DNA of 64,000 bases from SHAN690 sp041391765 (GTDB lineage: Bacteria; Bacteroidota; Bacteroidia; Flavobacteriales_G; Salibacteraceae): contig JAWKNJ010000023.1 in the NCBI GenBank assembly GCA_041391765.1, forward strand, positions 40,909-104,908. Reading direction: 5' to 3'. Positions 54,459 to 62,766 of the stretch are shown here, piece by piece. How positions within the stretch are numbered: position 1 is the first letter of the stretch; the number at the start of each line of letters is the position of its first letter. The position numbers were made by a program, and so were the translations under genes. The notes beneath the pieces are model-generated. The model had not been told where the DNA came from. It searched no databases and worked only from the letters and a program-made list of their open reading frames with translations.

Positions 54459-54971
54459 CTACTTGAACCAACCTGAGTACTTCACATAGTTTCGGGCAAT
54501 GCGTTCAATCTCGCCTTCGCGAAGCTCCTTTGAAACTTCTTTGACAAACTTGGCCGGTATACCTGCATGAAGTGAACCTGCCTTCACATGAGTCCCTTCT
54601 AATACAATCGCGCCCGCAGCAATAATCGACCCAGCTTCAATGATTGCATTGTCCATCACAATGGCGCCCATACCGATCAGGACATTGTCCTCGATAGTAC
54701 ATCCATGAACCAAGGCGTTGTGACCAATAGACACATTGTTTCCAATATTCGCCATGGTCTTTTGATAGGTACAATGGATCACCGCTCCATCCTGAACATT
54801 TACACGATCACCCATTCGGATTGAATTGACATCACCGCGAATGACCGAATTGAACCAAAATGAACATTCATTCCCGCAAACCACGTCACCAACAATGGTA
54901 GCATTTGGGGCAATGAAGCAATCTGCTCCAAACTTTGGTTGGATTCCTTCAACAGGTAAAATGACAGGCAT
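54459..54971 (-). CDS. Gamma carbonic anhydrase-like protein (left-handed beta-helix)
   Basis: A 170-aa hexapeptide-repeat protein (FIAPNATIVGDVVCGNECSFWFNSVIRGD start, then repeats such as IGNNVSIGHNALVHGCTIEDNVLIGMGAIV) of the YrdA/PaaY group. The three metal-binding histidines typical of the group are visible: one in AVIHCTY and two in IGHNALVHG. True carbonic anhydrase activity varies in this group. ATG at 54969-54971 is chosen over the upstream frame. Confidence 0.88.
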   Translation of the reverse strand: MPVILPVEGIQPKFGADCFIAPNATIVGDVVCGNECSFWFNSVIRGDVNSIRMGDRVNVQDGAVIHCTYQKTMANIGNNVSIGHNALVHGCTIEDNVLIGMGAIVMDNAIIEAGSIIAAGAIVLEGTHVKAGSLHAGIPAKFVKEVSKELREGEIERIARNYVKYSGWFK

Positions 54972-55034
54972 CAATAATCGTTTAGTGCGAAAATATGCCA
55001 TCTGCGAAGCTTAACTTCGCGGCAACAATTTGAA

Positions 55035-55649
55035 ATGGCAGAAAAATCGCTTCCACACATGATTTATGCTGAGGTTACACCAAACCCAGCCACGATGAAG
55101 TTCGTTTCCAATCACATTCTCGCACAAAATGGGGCTGTTTATGATTTCAAAAGCGAAGCTGATGCCAAGGCTTCCCCGTTAGCCCAACGGATATTTACCT
55201 TCCAATTTGTAAATGGTGTATTCATCGCGCAAAACTTCATCACTGTTACTAAATCCGAGCAGGTTGAATGGAACGACATCATGCTGGAAATGCGGGAGTA
55301 TTTAAGCAACTACTTGAATGCGGGACAGCCTGTGTTCGTTGAGGGCGCCCAATCAACTGAGGCAAAACCAAGTCAAGAATCTCATTCAGGTCAAATTGAC
55401 CATAACAAGGCCAACACTCCGATCGAAGAACAAATTGTTGAGATTCTCGATGACTACGTTCGACCTGCCGTTGAAGGAGATGGTGGTGCCATCCATTTTC
55501 AATCCTATGAAGATGGAAAACTCACTGTTGTTTTGAAAGGCGCCTGCAGCGGCTGCCCTTCATCGACAGTTACGCTCAAAGCAGGCATTCAGGCTTTGTT
55601 TGACCGAATGCTTCCAGAAGTTAAAGAAGTGGTTGCCGAGGAAGAATAA
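55035..55649 (+). CDS. nfu: NifU-like iron-sulfur scaffold/carrier Nfu
   Basis: A 204-aa protein with an N-terminal Nfu_N domain (PNPATMKFVSNHIL, about 18-100), a linker rich in Ser/Gln/Glu, and a C-terminal NifU-like domain (about 130-204) with the cluster-binding CSGCPSS. It is expected to carry 4Fe-4S clusters to target enzymes; IspG in this window is one example of such a client in principle. It starts 63 bases from the divergent carbonic anhydrase-like gene. Confidence 0.95.
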   Translation: MAEKSLPHMIYAEVTPNPATMKFVSNHILAQNGAVYDFKSEADAKASPLAQRIFTFQFVNGVFIAQNFITVTKSEQVEWNDIMLEMREYLSNYLNAGQPVFVEGAQSTEAKPSQESHSGQIDHNKANTPIEEQIVEILDDYVRPAVEGDGGAIHFQSYEDGKLTVVLKGACSGCPSSTVTLKAGIQALFDRMLPEVKEVVAEEE

Positions 55650-55658
55650 GGACCCTTT

Positions 55659-56906
55659 TTACAAGCCGAGAAGAACTCTTTCAGGTTCCTTTCCTCCGAA
55701 TAGCATCCAAGCAGGATTCTCGATCATCTCTTTGATCTTATAAAGGAAACCAACCGACTCCTTTCCATCAATGATTCGATGATCATACGATAATGCCACA
55801 TACATCACTGGACGTACTTCTACTTTGCCTTTAATGGCTACAGGACGCTCAACGATGTTGTGCATACCCAAGATCGCACTTTGGGGTGGGTTGATTATCG
55901 GTGTGCTTAGCATCGATCCGAAAACTCCACCATTTGTGATGGTGAACGTTCCACCAGTCATCTCATCAACGCTCAACTTGCCATCGCGTGCTTTAATAGC
56001 CAGTCGTTTTATTTCACTCTCAATTTGAGCCAAACTCATCTGCTCGGCATTTCGAAGAACAGGCACCATAAGGCCTTTAGGGCTACTCACAGCAATTCCT
56101 ATATCCGCATAATCATGGAATACCATTTCCTGACCATCGATGTATGCGTTTACTGCAGGATACAAATTCAAGGCCTCAGTAACTGCCTTGGTAAAGAATG
56201 ACATGAACCCAAGATTCACTCCATGCTTCTCTTTGAATGCATCCTTGTACTTCGAACGAAGATCCATCACATAGCTCATATCAACCTCGTTGAATGTGGT
56301 GAGCATAGCAGTCTCGTTTTTAACCGAAACTAAACGCTCACTTACCTTCCTGCGGAGCATTGACATCTTTTCGCGAGACTCCGTTCTGGTTCCACCCCAT
56401 CCACTTAACTCACCAGCAGTATCAAATCCACCAGCTAAATAAGTCTCGACATCGCGCTTGCGAATCTTTCCACCTTCTCCGCTTCCCTTTATATGTCCGG
56501 CATTTGCGCCTGAATCTTGAATCATCGCCTTCGCTACAGGTGTGGCTTTGGCAGCAACCTCTGCCTTGCTTGACGCTGGTTTCTCTTCAGTGGTTTTATC
56601 TTCCGGTGCCTTTGTCTTATTCTTTGCCTCAGCAGCCGGTGCTTCAGCTTTTTGCTCTGGTTGGAAGCTTGTGTCAATTTTGCACACAATCTGACCAACC
56701 TCAACGGTATCTCCTTCTCCAACGAGAAACTCGATCCTTCCGGCTGCTTCAGCATTTAGCTCCAAAGTCGCTTTGTCGCTATCAATTTCAGCAATAGGCT
56801 GATCTAAGTCAACAATATCACCATCCGCAACGAGTAGTTGGGCCACTTCTACCTCCGTGATTGACTCTCCGGGGCTTGGCATCTTCATCTCTAAAATCTT
56901 AGCCAT
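55659..56906 (-). CDS. odhB: 2-oxoglutarate dehydrogenase E2 (dihydrolipoyl succinyltransferase)
   Basis: The E2 core transfers succinyl to CoA. The 415-aa order is standard: a lipoyl domain (1-75, lipoyl lysine K45 in EIDSDKATLEL), an Ala/Lys/Glu-rich linker, a peripheral-subunit-binding segment (KATPVAKAMIQDSG), and the catalytic domain with the C-terminal LSYDHRIIDGKE. It lies 20 bases downstream of sucA in the same operon. E3 is not in the window. Confidence 0.96.
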   Translation of the reverse strand: MAKILEMKMPSPGESITEVEVAQLLVADGDIVDLDQPIAEIDSDKATLELNAEAAGRIEFLVGEGDTVEVGQIVCKIDTSFQPEQKAEAPAAEAKNKTKAPEDKTTEEKPASSKAEVAAKATPVAKAMIQDSGANAGHIKGSGEGGKIRKRDVETYLAGGFDTAGELSGWGGTRTESREKMSMLRRKVSERLVSVKNETAMLTTFNEVDMSYVMDLRSKYKDAFKEKHGVNLGFMSFFTKAVTEALNLYPAVNAYIDGQEMVFHDYADIGIAVSSPKGLMVPVLRNAEQMSLAQIESEIKRLAIKARDGKLSVDEMTGGTFTITNGGVFGSMLSTPIINPPQSAILGMHNIVERPVAIKGKVEVRPVMYVALSYDHRIIDGKESVGFLYKIKEMIENPAWMLFGGKEPERVLLGL

Positions 56907-56926
56907 AATCTCTTATTGAAATACCG

Positions 56927-59653
56927 TTAGTTGAATAGTGTATCGATAATTTTTTGCTGTCGCTGCTGGAAGCGCTTCATGCTTCCACTTGCAGGACTTC
57001 CGCTTTCGTGTCTGCTAATAAGTGTAAGTTTCATGTCGCTCCACTTTCTCATGATGAAGCCCCAAGATCCCATGTTTTCAGGTTCCTCTTGCACCCAACA
57101 GAATTCTTTACATGCTGGGTATGATTTCACAATCTTTTCAAGTTGAGTTTTCGGAAATGGATATAGTTGCTCAACGCGAACAATTGCCACATCGTCCTTT
57201 TTCCTTTCTTCTCTTGCCTGTAACAAGTCGTAGTACAACTTGCCACTGCAAAAAGCCACCTTCGTTACCTTCTTCTTATCCAGCGTATCATCAATTACTT
57301 CACTGAACCTACCTTTTGCCAGGTCCTTCATTGATGAGGTGCACTTCGGATGTCGCAACAAGCTCTTCGGTGTGAATACAACCAGTGGAATCCTGAACGG
57401 CCATGCAAGTTGGCGCCTTAATGCATGAAAGAAATTAGCAGGTGTAGTACAATTCACAATTGCCATGTTGTTCTCTGCACATTGTGAAAGAAAACGTTCC
57501 AAGCGCGCTGAAGAGTGTTCTGCTCCTTGACCTTCATAACCATGCGGAAGCAACATAACAAGGCCATTCATACAAGCCCATTTGTCCTCAGCCGCACTTA
57601 AGAATTGGTCAATAATAATTTGTGCTCCATTAAAGAAGTCTCCAAACTGTGCTTCCCAAATGATCAATGACATCGGATTAGCCATGGCGTATCCATACTC
57701 AAAGCCTAGTACACCATACTCAGAAAGAAGCGAATTATAGATGTGAAAATCACCCTGATAATCGGAAATGTTCTTCAGCGGAAAGTATTGCTCTTTGCTG
57801 TCTTCCAGCGTAATAGCTGCATGACGGTGACTGAATGTCCCGCGCTGAACATCTTGTCCGCTAACTCGAACGGGATAGGCTTCCTGCAGCAACGTTGCAT
57901 AAGCAAGCTGCTCACCCAGCGCCCAATCAAGTCTGTCTTCCTTGATCATGGTTTTGCGGTCTTCCATCAACTTGATGATCTTCTTGAAGAAGGTCATGTC
58001 GGTTGGAAGTGTATTCACTTTCTCAGCAATTTCCCTTAGCTTCTTTTCATCATAGCCTGTATCCGGAGACTGATCAAAATCTGCATCGTTCGAATGACGC
58101 AACCCAGTCCAGCTGGCCTCAAGGAAGTTGGAAATGTTGGCAACCTTTTTCTCCTTCGCGTCCGCCAAACGTTGCTGTAGAAAACCATCAAAATCGTCTT
58201 CAATCTTCTTGGCATCTTGCGCGGTCAACACACCTTCTCCAACTAAGCGGTTAACATAAATGTCTCGTGGATTGGGATGCTTGGATATCGCTTTGTAAAG
58301 TGTCGGTTGGGTAAATCTTGGCTCATCACCTTCATTGTGACCGTACTTTCTATAGCACAATAGATCCACAAACACATCCTGATGATATTTCTGTCTGTAC
58401 TCTACAGCCAGCTTCATGGCGTGAACCACTGCCTCAACATCATCTCCGTTTACGTGAAATATGGGAGACAAGGTCACTTTTCCAACATCGGTACAGTATG
58501 TACTTGAGCGACCATCAATGTAATTCGTAGTGAAGCCAATTTGGTTATTCACCACAATGTGTATCGTTCCGCCGGTCCTGTATCCCTTTAGTTGAGACAT
58601 CTGAACAACTTCATAAACGATTCCCTGACCAGCAATCGAAGCATCCCCATGAATCAGAATTGGGATAATCTTGTTTTCATCCTGTAAGTATGTGTCAATC
58701 TTAGAACGAACAATTCCTTCAACAACCGGATCTACTGCTTCAAGGTGCGATGGATTAGGAGCGAGTGTCAACTGCAATTTCTTCTTTGACTCAGTGACAA
58801 TTTCAGATGAATATCCTAGGTGATACTTCACGTCTCCATCAAACAGGTTGTCTTCGTATTCCTTGCCTTCAAACTCGCTGAAAATGTCTGAATACGTTTT
58901 TTTCAAGACATTGGCTAGCACATTGAGTCGACCTCTGTGAGCCATGCCGATTACGATCTCCTCAACTCCTGAAGCCGAGCCATTTTGAACAATAACATCC
59001 AACGCAGGAATCAAAGACTCACCTCCTTCTAACGAAAATCGTTTCTGCCCAACGAATTTTTTGTGAAGAAAGCTTTCAAAAACGACCGCCTCGTTCAGCT
59101 TTTCGAGCATCGCTCTCTTGTGCTCTGTGCTGAATTTGGTAGAGTTCTGTGAGGGCTCAATTTTTGACTGAATCCACTTAACCACCTGAGGATCCCGTAT
59201 ATAAGCATACTCAATACCGATACTTCGACAGTATGTCTTCTCAAGATGATCAACAATGTCTTTCAGCTTTGACGGGCCAATACCGATTTCCATACCCGCC
59301 TGAAACTCCGTTTCCAAATCAGAAGCATCCAAACCAAAGTTCTCGATGGCCAGTGTCGGGGAATACTTTCTTCGTTCACGAACGGGGTTGGTTTGGGTGA
59401 ATAAGTGACCTCGTGAACGATAGGCCCCTATCAACTCAAGTACCCTAAATTCCTTCAGCGTTCCTTGCGAAACCGTTCCAGTGTCGAAGTTCTTTTGAAA
59501 AAAATCAAACCCGGAAAAAAAACCCTGCCATTGTTCATCAACCGACTGCGGGTCCTTTTTGTAGGCTTGGTAAAGCTCTTCAATGGCATTTACATCACCA
59601 TTGCCGAGGTATGAAAACTTGTCCATCGGGTTGCTTGTAATAAAGTTCGCCAA
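56927..59653 (-). CDS. sucA: 2-oxoglutarate dehydrogenase E1 SucA
   Basis: The thiamine-diphosphate-dependent E1 decarboxylates 2-oxoglutarate. The 908-aa product has the N-terminal E2-contact region (SYLGNGDVNAIEELYQAYKKDP), the IGMAHRGRLNVLANV stretch, ThDP/Mg elements (GDASIAGQGIVYE), and RGTFSHRHA plus QEEPENMGSWGF near the C-terminus. It is transcribed before odhB. A small unknown gene (59678-60028) lies 24 bases upstream in the same direction and may belong to the operon. Confidence 0.97.
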   Translation of the reverse strand: MANFITSNPMDKFSYLGNGDVNAIEELYQAYKKDPQSVDEQWQGFFSGFDFFQKNFDTGTVSQGTLKEFRVLELIGAYRSRGHLFTQTNPVRERRKYSPTLAIENFGLDASDLETEFQAGMEIGIGPSKLKDIVDHLEKTYCRSIGIEYAYIRDPQVVKWIQSKIEPSQNSTKFSTEHKRAMLEKLNEAVVFESFLHKKFVGQKRFSLEGGESLIPALDVIVQNGSASGVEEIVIGMAHRGRLNVLANVLKKTYSDIFSEFEGKEYEDNLFDGDVKYHLGYSSEIVTESKKKLQLTLAPNPSHLEAVDPVVEGIVRSKIDTYLQDENKIIPILIHGDASIAGQGIVYEVVQMSQLKGYRTGGTIHIVVNNQIGFTTNYIDGRSSTYCTDVGKVTLSPIFHVNGDDVEAVVHAMKLAVEYRQKYHQDVFVDLLCYRKYGHNEGDEPRFTQPTLYKAISKHPNPRDIYVNRLVGEGVLTAQDAKKIEDDFDGFLQQRLADAKEKKVANISNFLEASWTGLRHSNDADFDQSPDTGYDEKKLREIAEKVNTLPTDMTFFKKIIKLMEDRKTMIKEDRLDWALGEQLAYATLLQEAYPVRVSGQDVQRGTFSHRHAAITLEDSKEQYFPLKNISDYQGDFHIYNSLLSEYGVLGFEYGYAMANPMSLIIWEAQFGDFFNGAQIIIDQFLSAAEDKWACMNGLVMLLPHGYEGQGAEHSSARLERFLSQCAENNMAIVNCTTPANFFHALRRQLAWPFRIPLVVFTPKSLLRHPKCTSSMKDLAKGRFSEVIDDTLDKKKVTKVAFCSGKLYYDLLQAREERKKDDVAIVRVEQLYPFPKTQLEKIVKSYPACKEFCWVQEEPENMGSWGFIMRKWSDMKLTLISRHESGSPASGSMKRFQQRQQKIIDTLFN

Positions 59654-59677
59654 AGCTAAAATTTTAACGGTATTGGC

Positions 59678-60028
59678 TCATTTGCTCTGATCATTGGAAA
59701 GCTGCTTTCTCAGCCACACTTTTTGAAGCGACCGATATATCATCAACTTGGCAACTACCGAGTCGGTCATTGACTCAAAATTCAAGCTTGTCGGGAGATC
59801 TATGTGGTATTTGATATTGAACCACAGCATATTATTACTTTTCACGGCCTTTATGAAAGATGCAACTACTTTCATCATTTCCGGAAGGTTGTCCGGAACA
59901 TGTTCAGGAAAGCTACTTGAACCGCTTAGCCTAGCATCCTTAGCCAATTGCTGCCATGTGGCTTCTCTCAACTCCACGCTTAGCAATTGCCGAACTAATT
60001 CACTTTCATTGATATCCAACGCACTCAT
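59678..60028 (-). CDS. Small protein of unknown function upstream of sucA
   Basis: A 116-aa mostly helical protein with no signal peptide and no motif I recognise (ESELVRQLLSVELREATWQQLAKDARLSG ... VVAKLMIYRSLQKVWLRKQL). Its start codon is only 3 bases from the start of the divergent gene at 60032, and it ends 24 bases before sucA. Codon use looks like real coding. It might be a leader or accessory protein for the oxoglutarate dehydrogenase genes; this is inference from position. Confidence 0.6.
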   Translation of the reverse strand: MSALDINESELVRQLLSVELREATWQQLAKDARLSGSSSFPEHVPDNLPEMMKVVASFIKAVKSNNMLWFNIKYHIDLPTSLNFESMTDSVVAKLMIYRSLQKVWLRKQLSNDQSK

Positions 60029-60031
60029 CGT

Positions 60032-60976
60032 ATGTCAAAAGTATTGATCACCGGAGGTTCAGGAATGATTGGAACTCGATTGAGCGAGTTGTTGTTAGAG
60101 AGCGGTCACGAGATTCGTCATCTGAGCCGTAACGTGAATTCGCAAAAGCGTTGGGAAACGTTTCACTGGAACCCAATGAACGGTGAAATTGACCTGAAAG
60201 CGCTCAAAGACATTGATGCGATTATTCATTTGGCCGGGTCTGGAATAGCAGATGAAAAATGGACGGAAGCGCGAAAAAAGGAATTGATAAAAAGTCGTGT
60301 GGAGGGAGTGAAATTGCTTAAGGATGTCTGCAAGGACTCAGGCAATGAGCTGAAACAGTTTGTTTCTGCCGCAGCCATAGGTTGGTATCCTTCGACCATT
60401 GACAGCAAAATTTACACAGAGGATGATGCGCGAGGTGATGGGTTCCTTTCAGACATCTGCTATCATTGGGAAAATTGTGCGGATGAGTTTCAGCCCATTT
60501 CCAAGGTAGCGAAACTTCGAATTGGCGTTGTGCTCGCAAATGAAGGAGGCGCATTGCCTGAAATGGCGCGACCAGTTAGATTCTTTGTTGGTGCTGGGTT
60601 AGGCACGGGCAAGCAGAAAGTCAGTTGGATTCACCTTGATGACGCATGCCTCGCTTTCAAACATGTTCTGGAAAATGAATTGGAAGGGATTTACAATGTT
60701 GTAGCTCCAAATTCCATCAGCAATCAAGACTTCATGCAAACGCTTGCCGATGTTATTGATCGGCCAATATTCTTACCAAACATTCCTGATTTTGTCATCA
60801 GAGGACTTTTCGGTCAGGTTGCTGAAACGGTACTAAATGGCGTGGCTGTTTCCTCCAAAAAACTACAAGAAAGCGGCTATCATTTTAAGTATCCAACACT
60901 GAGTTCAGCGCTATTCAACATCTACAAACGCAAACTAGTTAGTACGTCCGATGAGCATGGAAACAAGCCAAAGTAG
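60032..60976 (+). CDS. TIGR01777-family epimerase-like oxidoreductase
   Basis: A 314-aa NAD-dependent epimerase/dehydratase relative. The Rossmann motif is right at the start (VLITGGSGMIGTRL), followed by WNPMNGEIDLKAL, IIHLAGSGIADEKWTEARKKEL and SRVEGVKLL, which are diagnostic for TIGR01777 (YfcH/SulA-like) proteins; C-terminal DUF1731 follows (GLFGQVAETVLNGVAVSSKKL). Its activity is unknown. The end overlaps the converging polyprenyl synthase by 42 bases. Confidence 0.92.
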   Translation: MSKVLITGGSGMIGTRLSELLLESGHEIRHLSRNVNSQKRWETFHWNPMNGEIDLKALKDIDAIIHLAGSGIADEKWTEARKKELIKSRVEGVKLLKDVCKDSGNELKQFVSAAAIGWYPSTIDSKIYTEDDARGDGFLSDICYHWENCADEFQPISKVAKLRIGVVLANEGGALPEMARPVRFFVGAGLGTGKQKVSWIHLDDACLAFKHVLENELEGIYNVVAPNSISNQDFMQTLADVIDRPIFLPNIPDFVIRGLFGQVAETVLNGVAVSSKKLQESGYHFKYPTLSSALFNIYKRKLVSTSDEHGNKPK

Positions 60977-61903
60977 CGTTTCCTTAACCTTCTCATTTCC
61001 TTCGATGGACTTTACCGCATCAATCGCTTGCTGCGAATATCGTCTCACTTCTTCATTGGCCAATTGGCGAACATTTAGCGAACCATAAATAGTCATTACT
61101 TCATTGAAGCGAACCCCTGCATCTTCCAATTTATAGGCAGACAACAGTCGCATTCTTGTTTCGACATCAGCTAGTTCCAAGCATTTAACTGTCAGCCACG
61201 TCCGCTTTCCTTCCGCAATGTCTCCACCGATGGCCTTTCCGAATTCATCACCTCCAAAAGCGTCTAAGTAGTCATCCTTCACCTGAAAGGCCAACCCTAA
61301 AGACTCTCCGAAGGTTTTCAATGCAGCCAATTGCTTATCATGAGCTCCGGCTACAATGGCGCCCAATTGTAGGGAGCAGGAAAGCAATACCGCTGTCTTC
61401 AGCCTAATCATTTCAATGTACTCCACCATCGAAAGCTCATCCCTTAAGGCATAGTCCATGTCGAGTTGTTGACCTTCACAAACCTCTAAAGCCGTTTTCG
61501 AAAACACGCTTACCAACTCTTCAGCGTTGTTGCCACTGTGAAACAAGAGCCTTTGATAGGCCAGCACCATCATGGCATCACCACTCAACAAAGCCACGTT
61601 ATGGCTCCATTTTTTGTGAACCGTAGGCAACTTCCTTCTCACTTCAGCACTATCCATCACATCATCGTGGATAAGTGTGAAGTTGTGAAATAGTTCAACA
61701 GCAAGCGCTTGCTGCATTGCCTGCTCACCGGAAACGTTGAACAGCTCACAACCAAGCAAGGTCAGTACAGGTCGAACACGCTTACCGCCCAGAGACATGA
61801 TGTAGCGAATTGGATCATAAAGCCTAGATGGTTCATTGGGAAGGTCAAGTTCTGCAATTTCTAGCTCAACCCTGTCCAGCATCTCTTTGTATAGACTATC
61901 CAT
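60935..61903 (-). CDS. Polyprenyl diphosphate synthase (trans-prenyltransferase, probably short chain)
   Basis: A 322-aa all-helical prenyl synthase. The first aspartate-rich motif is DDVMD (D80-D84), the second DDYLD; GGKRVRPVLTLLG near the start binds diphosphate. Phe75 five residues before the first motif and the lack of the two-residue insertion of bacterial FPP synthases are features of short-chain GGPP-type enzymes, so it may supply GGPP to CrtB; octaprenyl-type activity for quinones is the alternative. ATG 61903 overlaps the rmlA stop (TGATG). Confidence 0.9.
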   Translation of the reverse strand: MDSLYKEMLDRVELEIAELDLPNEPSRLYDPIRYIMSLGGKRVRPVLTLLGCELFNVSGEQAMQQALAVELFHNFTLIHDDVMDSAEVRRKLPTVHKKWSHNVALLSGDAMMVLAYQRLLFHSGNNAEELVSVFSKTALEVCEGQQLDMDYALRDELSMVEYIEMIRLKTAVLLSCSLQLGAIVAGAHDKQLAALKTFGESLGLAFQVKDDYLDAFGGDEFGKAIGGDIAEGKRTWLTVKCLELADVETRMRLLSAYKLEDAGVRFNEVMTIYGSLNVRQLANEEVRRYSQQAIDAVKSIEGNEKVKETLLWLVSMLIGRTN

Positions 61904-62766
61904 CAACGCCTGATCAACTTCATCAAATAATCACCATAGCCACTTTTAACTAATGGCTTTGCCAAGGCCTCTAGCTCAATGGCACTTATGAATTTTTGTC
62001 GATACGCAACTTCTTCGATGCACCCGACTTTAAGTCCCTGACGCTCTTCGATCACCTGAACGAACTGTCCGGCCTGCATGAGCGAGGGGAATGTTCCTGT
62101 GTCCAGCCACGCATAACCACGCCCCATCACACGCACTTCAAGCTCACCCATTTCCAGGTATTTCTTGTTGACGTCTGTGATCTCGTATTCACCACGAGCG
62201 CTTGGTTCTAAATCTTCAGCGATTTTCACCACACGATTGTCATAGAAATAAAGGCCCGGCACGGCATAGTTGGATTTAGGATTTTTCGGTTTTTCCTCAA
62301 GTGAAATCGCTCTTCGTTCTCCATCAAACTCTACCACGCCATATCGCTCAGGATCATTCACGTGATAGGCGAAGACAACCCCGCCTTTTGGATCAACAGC
62401 AGATTGTACGAGCTGATGCATGGCATGACCGAAGAAAATGTTGTCTCCAAGAATCAGAGCGACATTGTCATTTCCAATGAATTGCTTTCCAAGCACAAAG
62501 GCTTGAGCAAGTCCATTAGGAACTTCCTGCACTTTGTAACTAAATTGACAGCCAATCTGGCTTCCATCCCCCAACAATCGTTCGAAATTTGGCAAGTCCT
62601 GCGGTGTCGATATGATCAATATTTCGCGAATACCAGCCATCATCAATACGGACAATGGATAATAGATCATGGGCTTATCATAAACCGGAAGCATTTGCTT
62701 GCTTGTCGCAAGTGTTAATGGATGCAATCTTGTTCCGGCTCCACCGGCTAGGATGATTCCTTTCAT
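61903..62766 (-). CDS. rmlA: Glucose-1-phosphate thymidylyltransferase RmlA
   Basis: RmlA makes dTDP-glucose, the first step of dTDP-rhamnose and related sugars for surface polysaccharide. The 287-aa product starts with the signature KGIILAGGAGTRLHPLT, then SKQMLPVYDKPMIYYP, VPNGLAQAF and LEEKPKNPKSNYAVPGLYFYD. The other rml genes are not here. Its start overlaps the upstream RND gene stop (ATGA), so RND, rmlA and the prenyl synthase form a coupled set. Confidence 0.96.
   Translation of the reverse strand: MKGIILAGGAGTRLHPLTLATSKQMLPVYDKPMIYYPLSVLMMAGIREILIISTPQDLPNFERLLGDGSQIGCQFSYKVQEVPNGLAQAFVLGKQFIGNDNVALILGDNIFFGHAMHQLVQSAVDPKGGVVFAYHVNDPERYGVVEFDGERRAISLEEKPKNPKSNYAVPGLYFYDNRVVKIAEDLEPSARGEYEITDVNKKYLEMGELEVRVMGRGYAWLDTGTFPSLMQAGQFVQVIEERQGLKVGCIEEVAYRQKFISAIELEALAKPLVKSGYGDYLMKLIRR

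Noticed and set aside
59748..60047. A 99-codon open frame on the plus strand
   Set aside because: It lies opposite the more plausible minus-strand gene 59678-60028 and overlaps the start of the gene at 60032.
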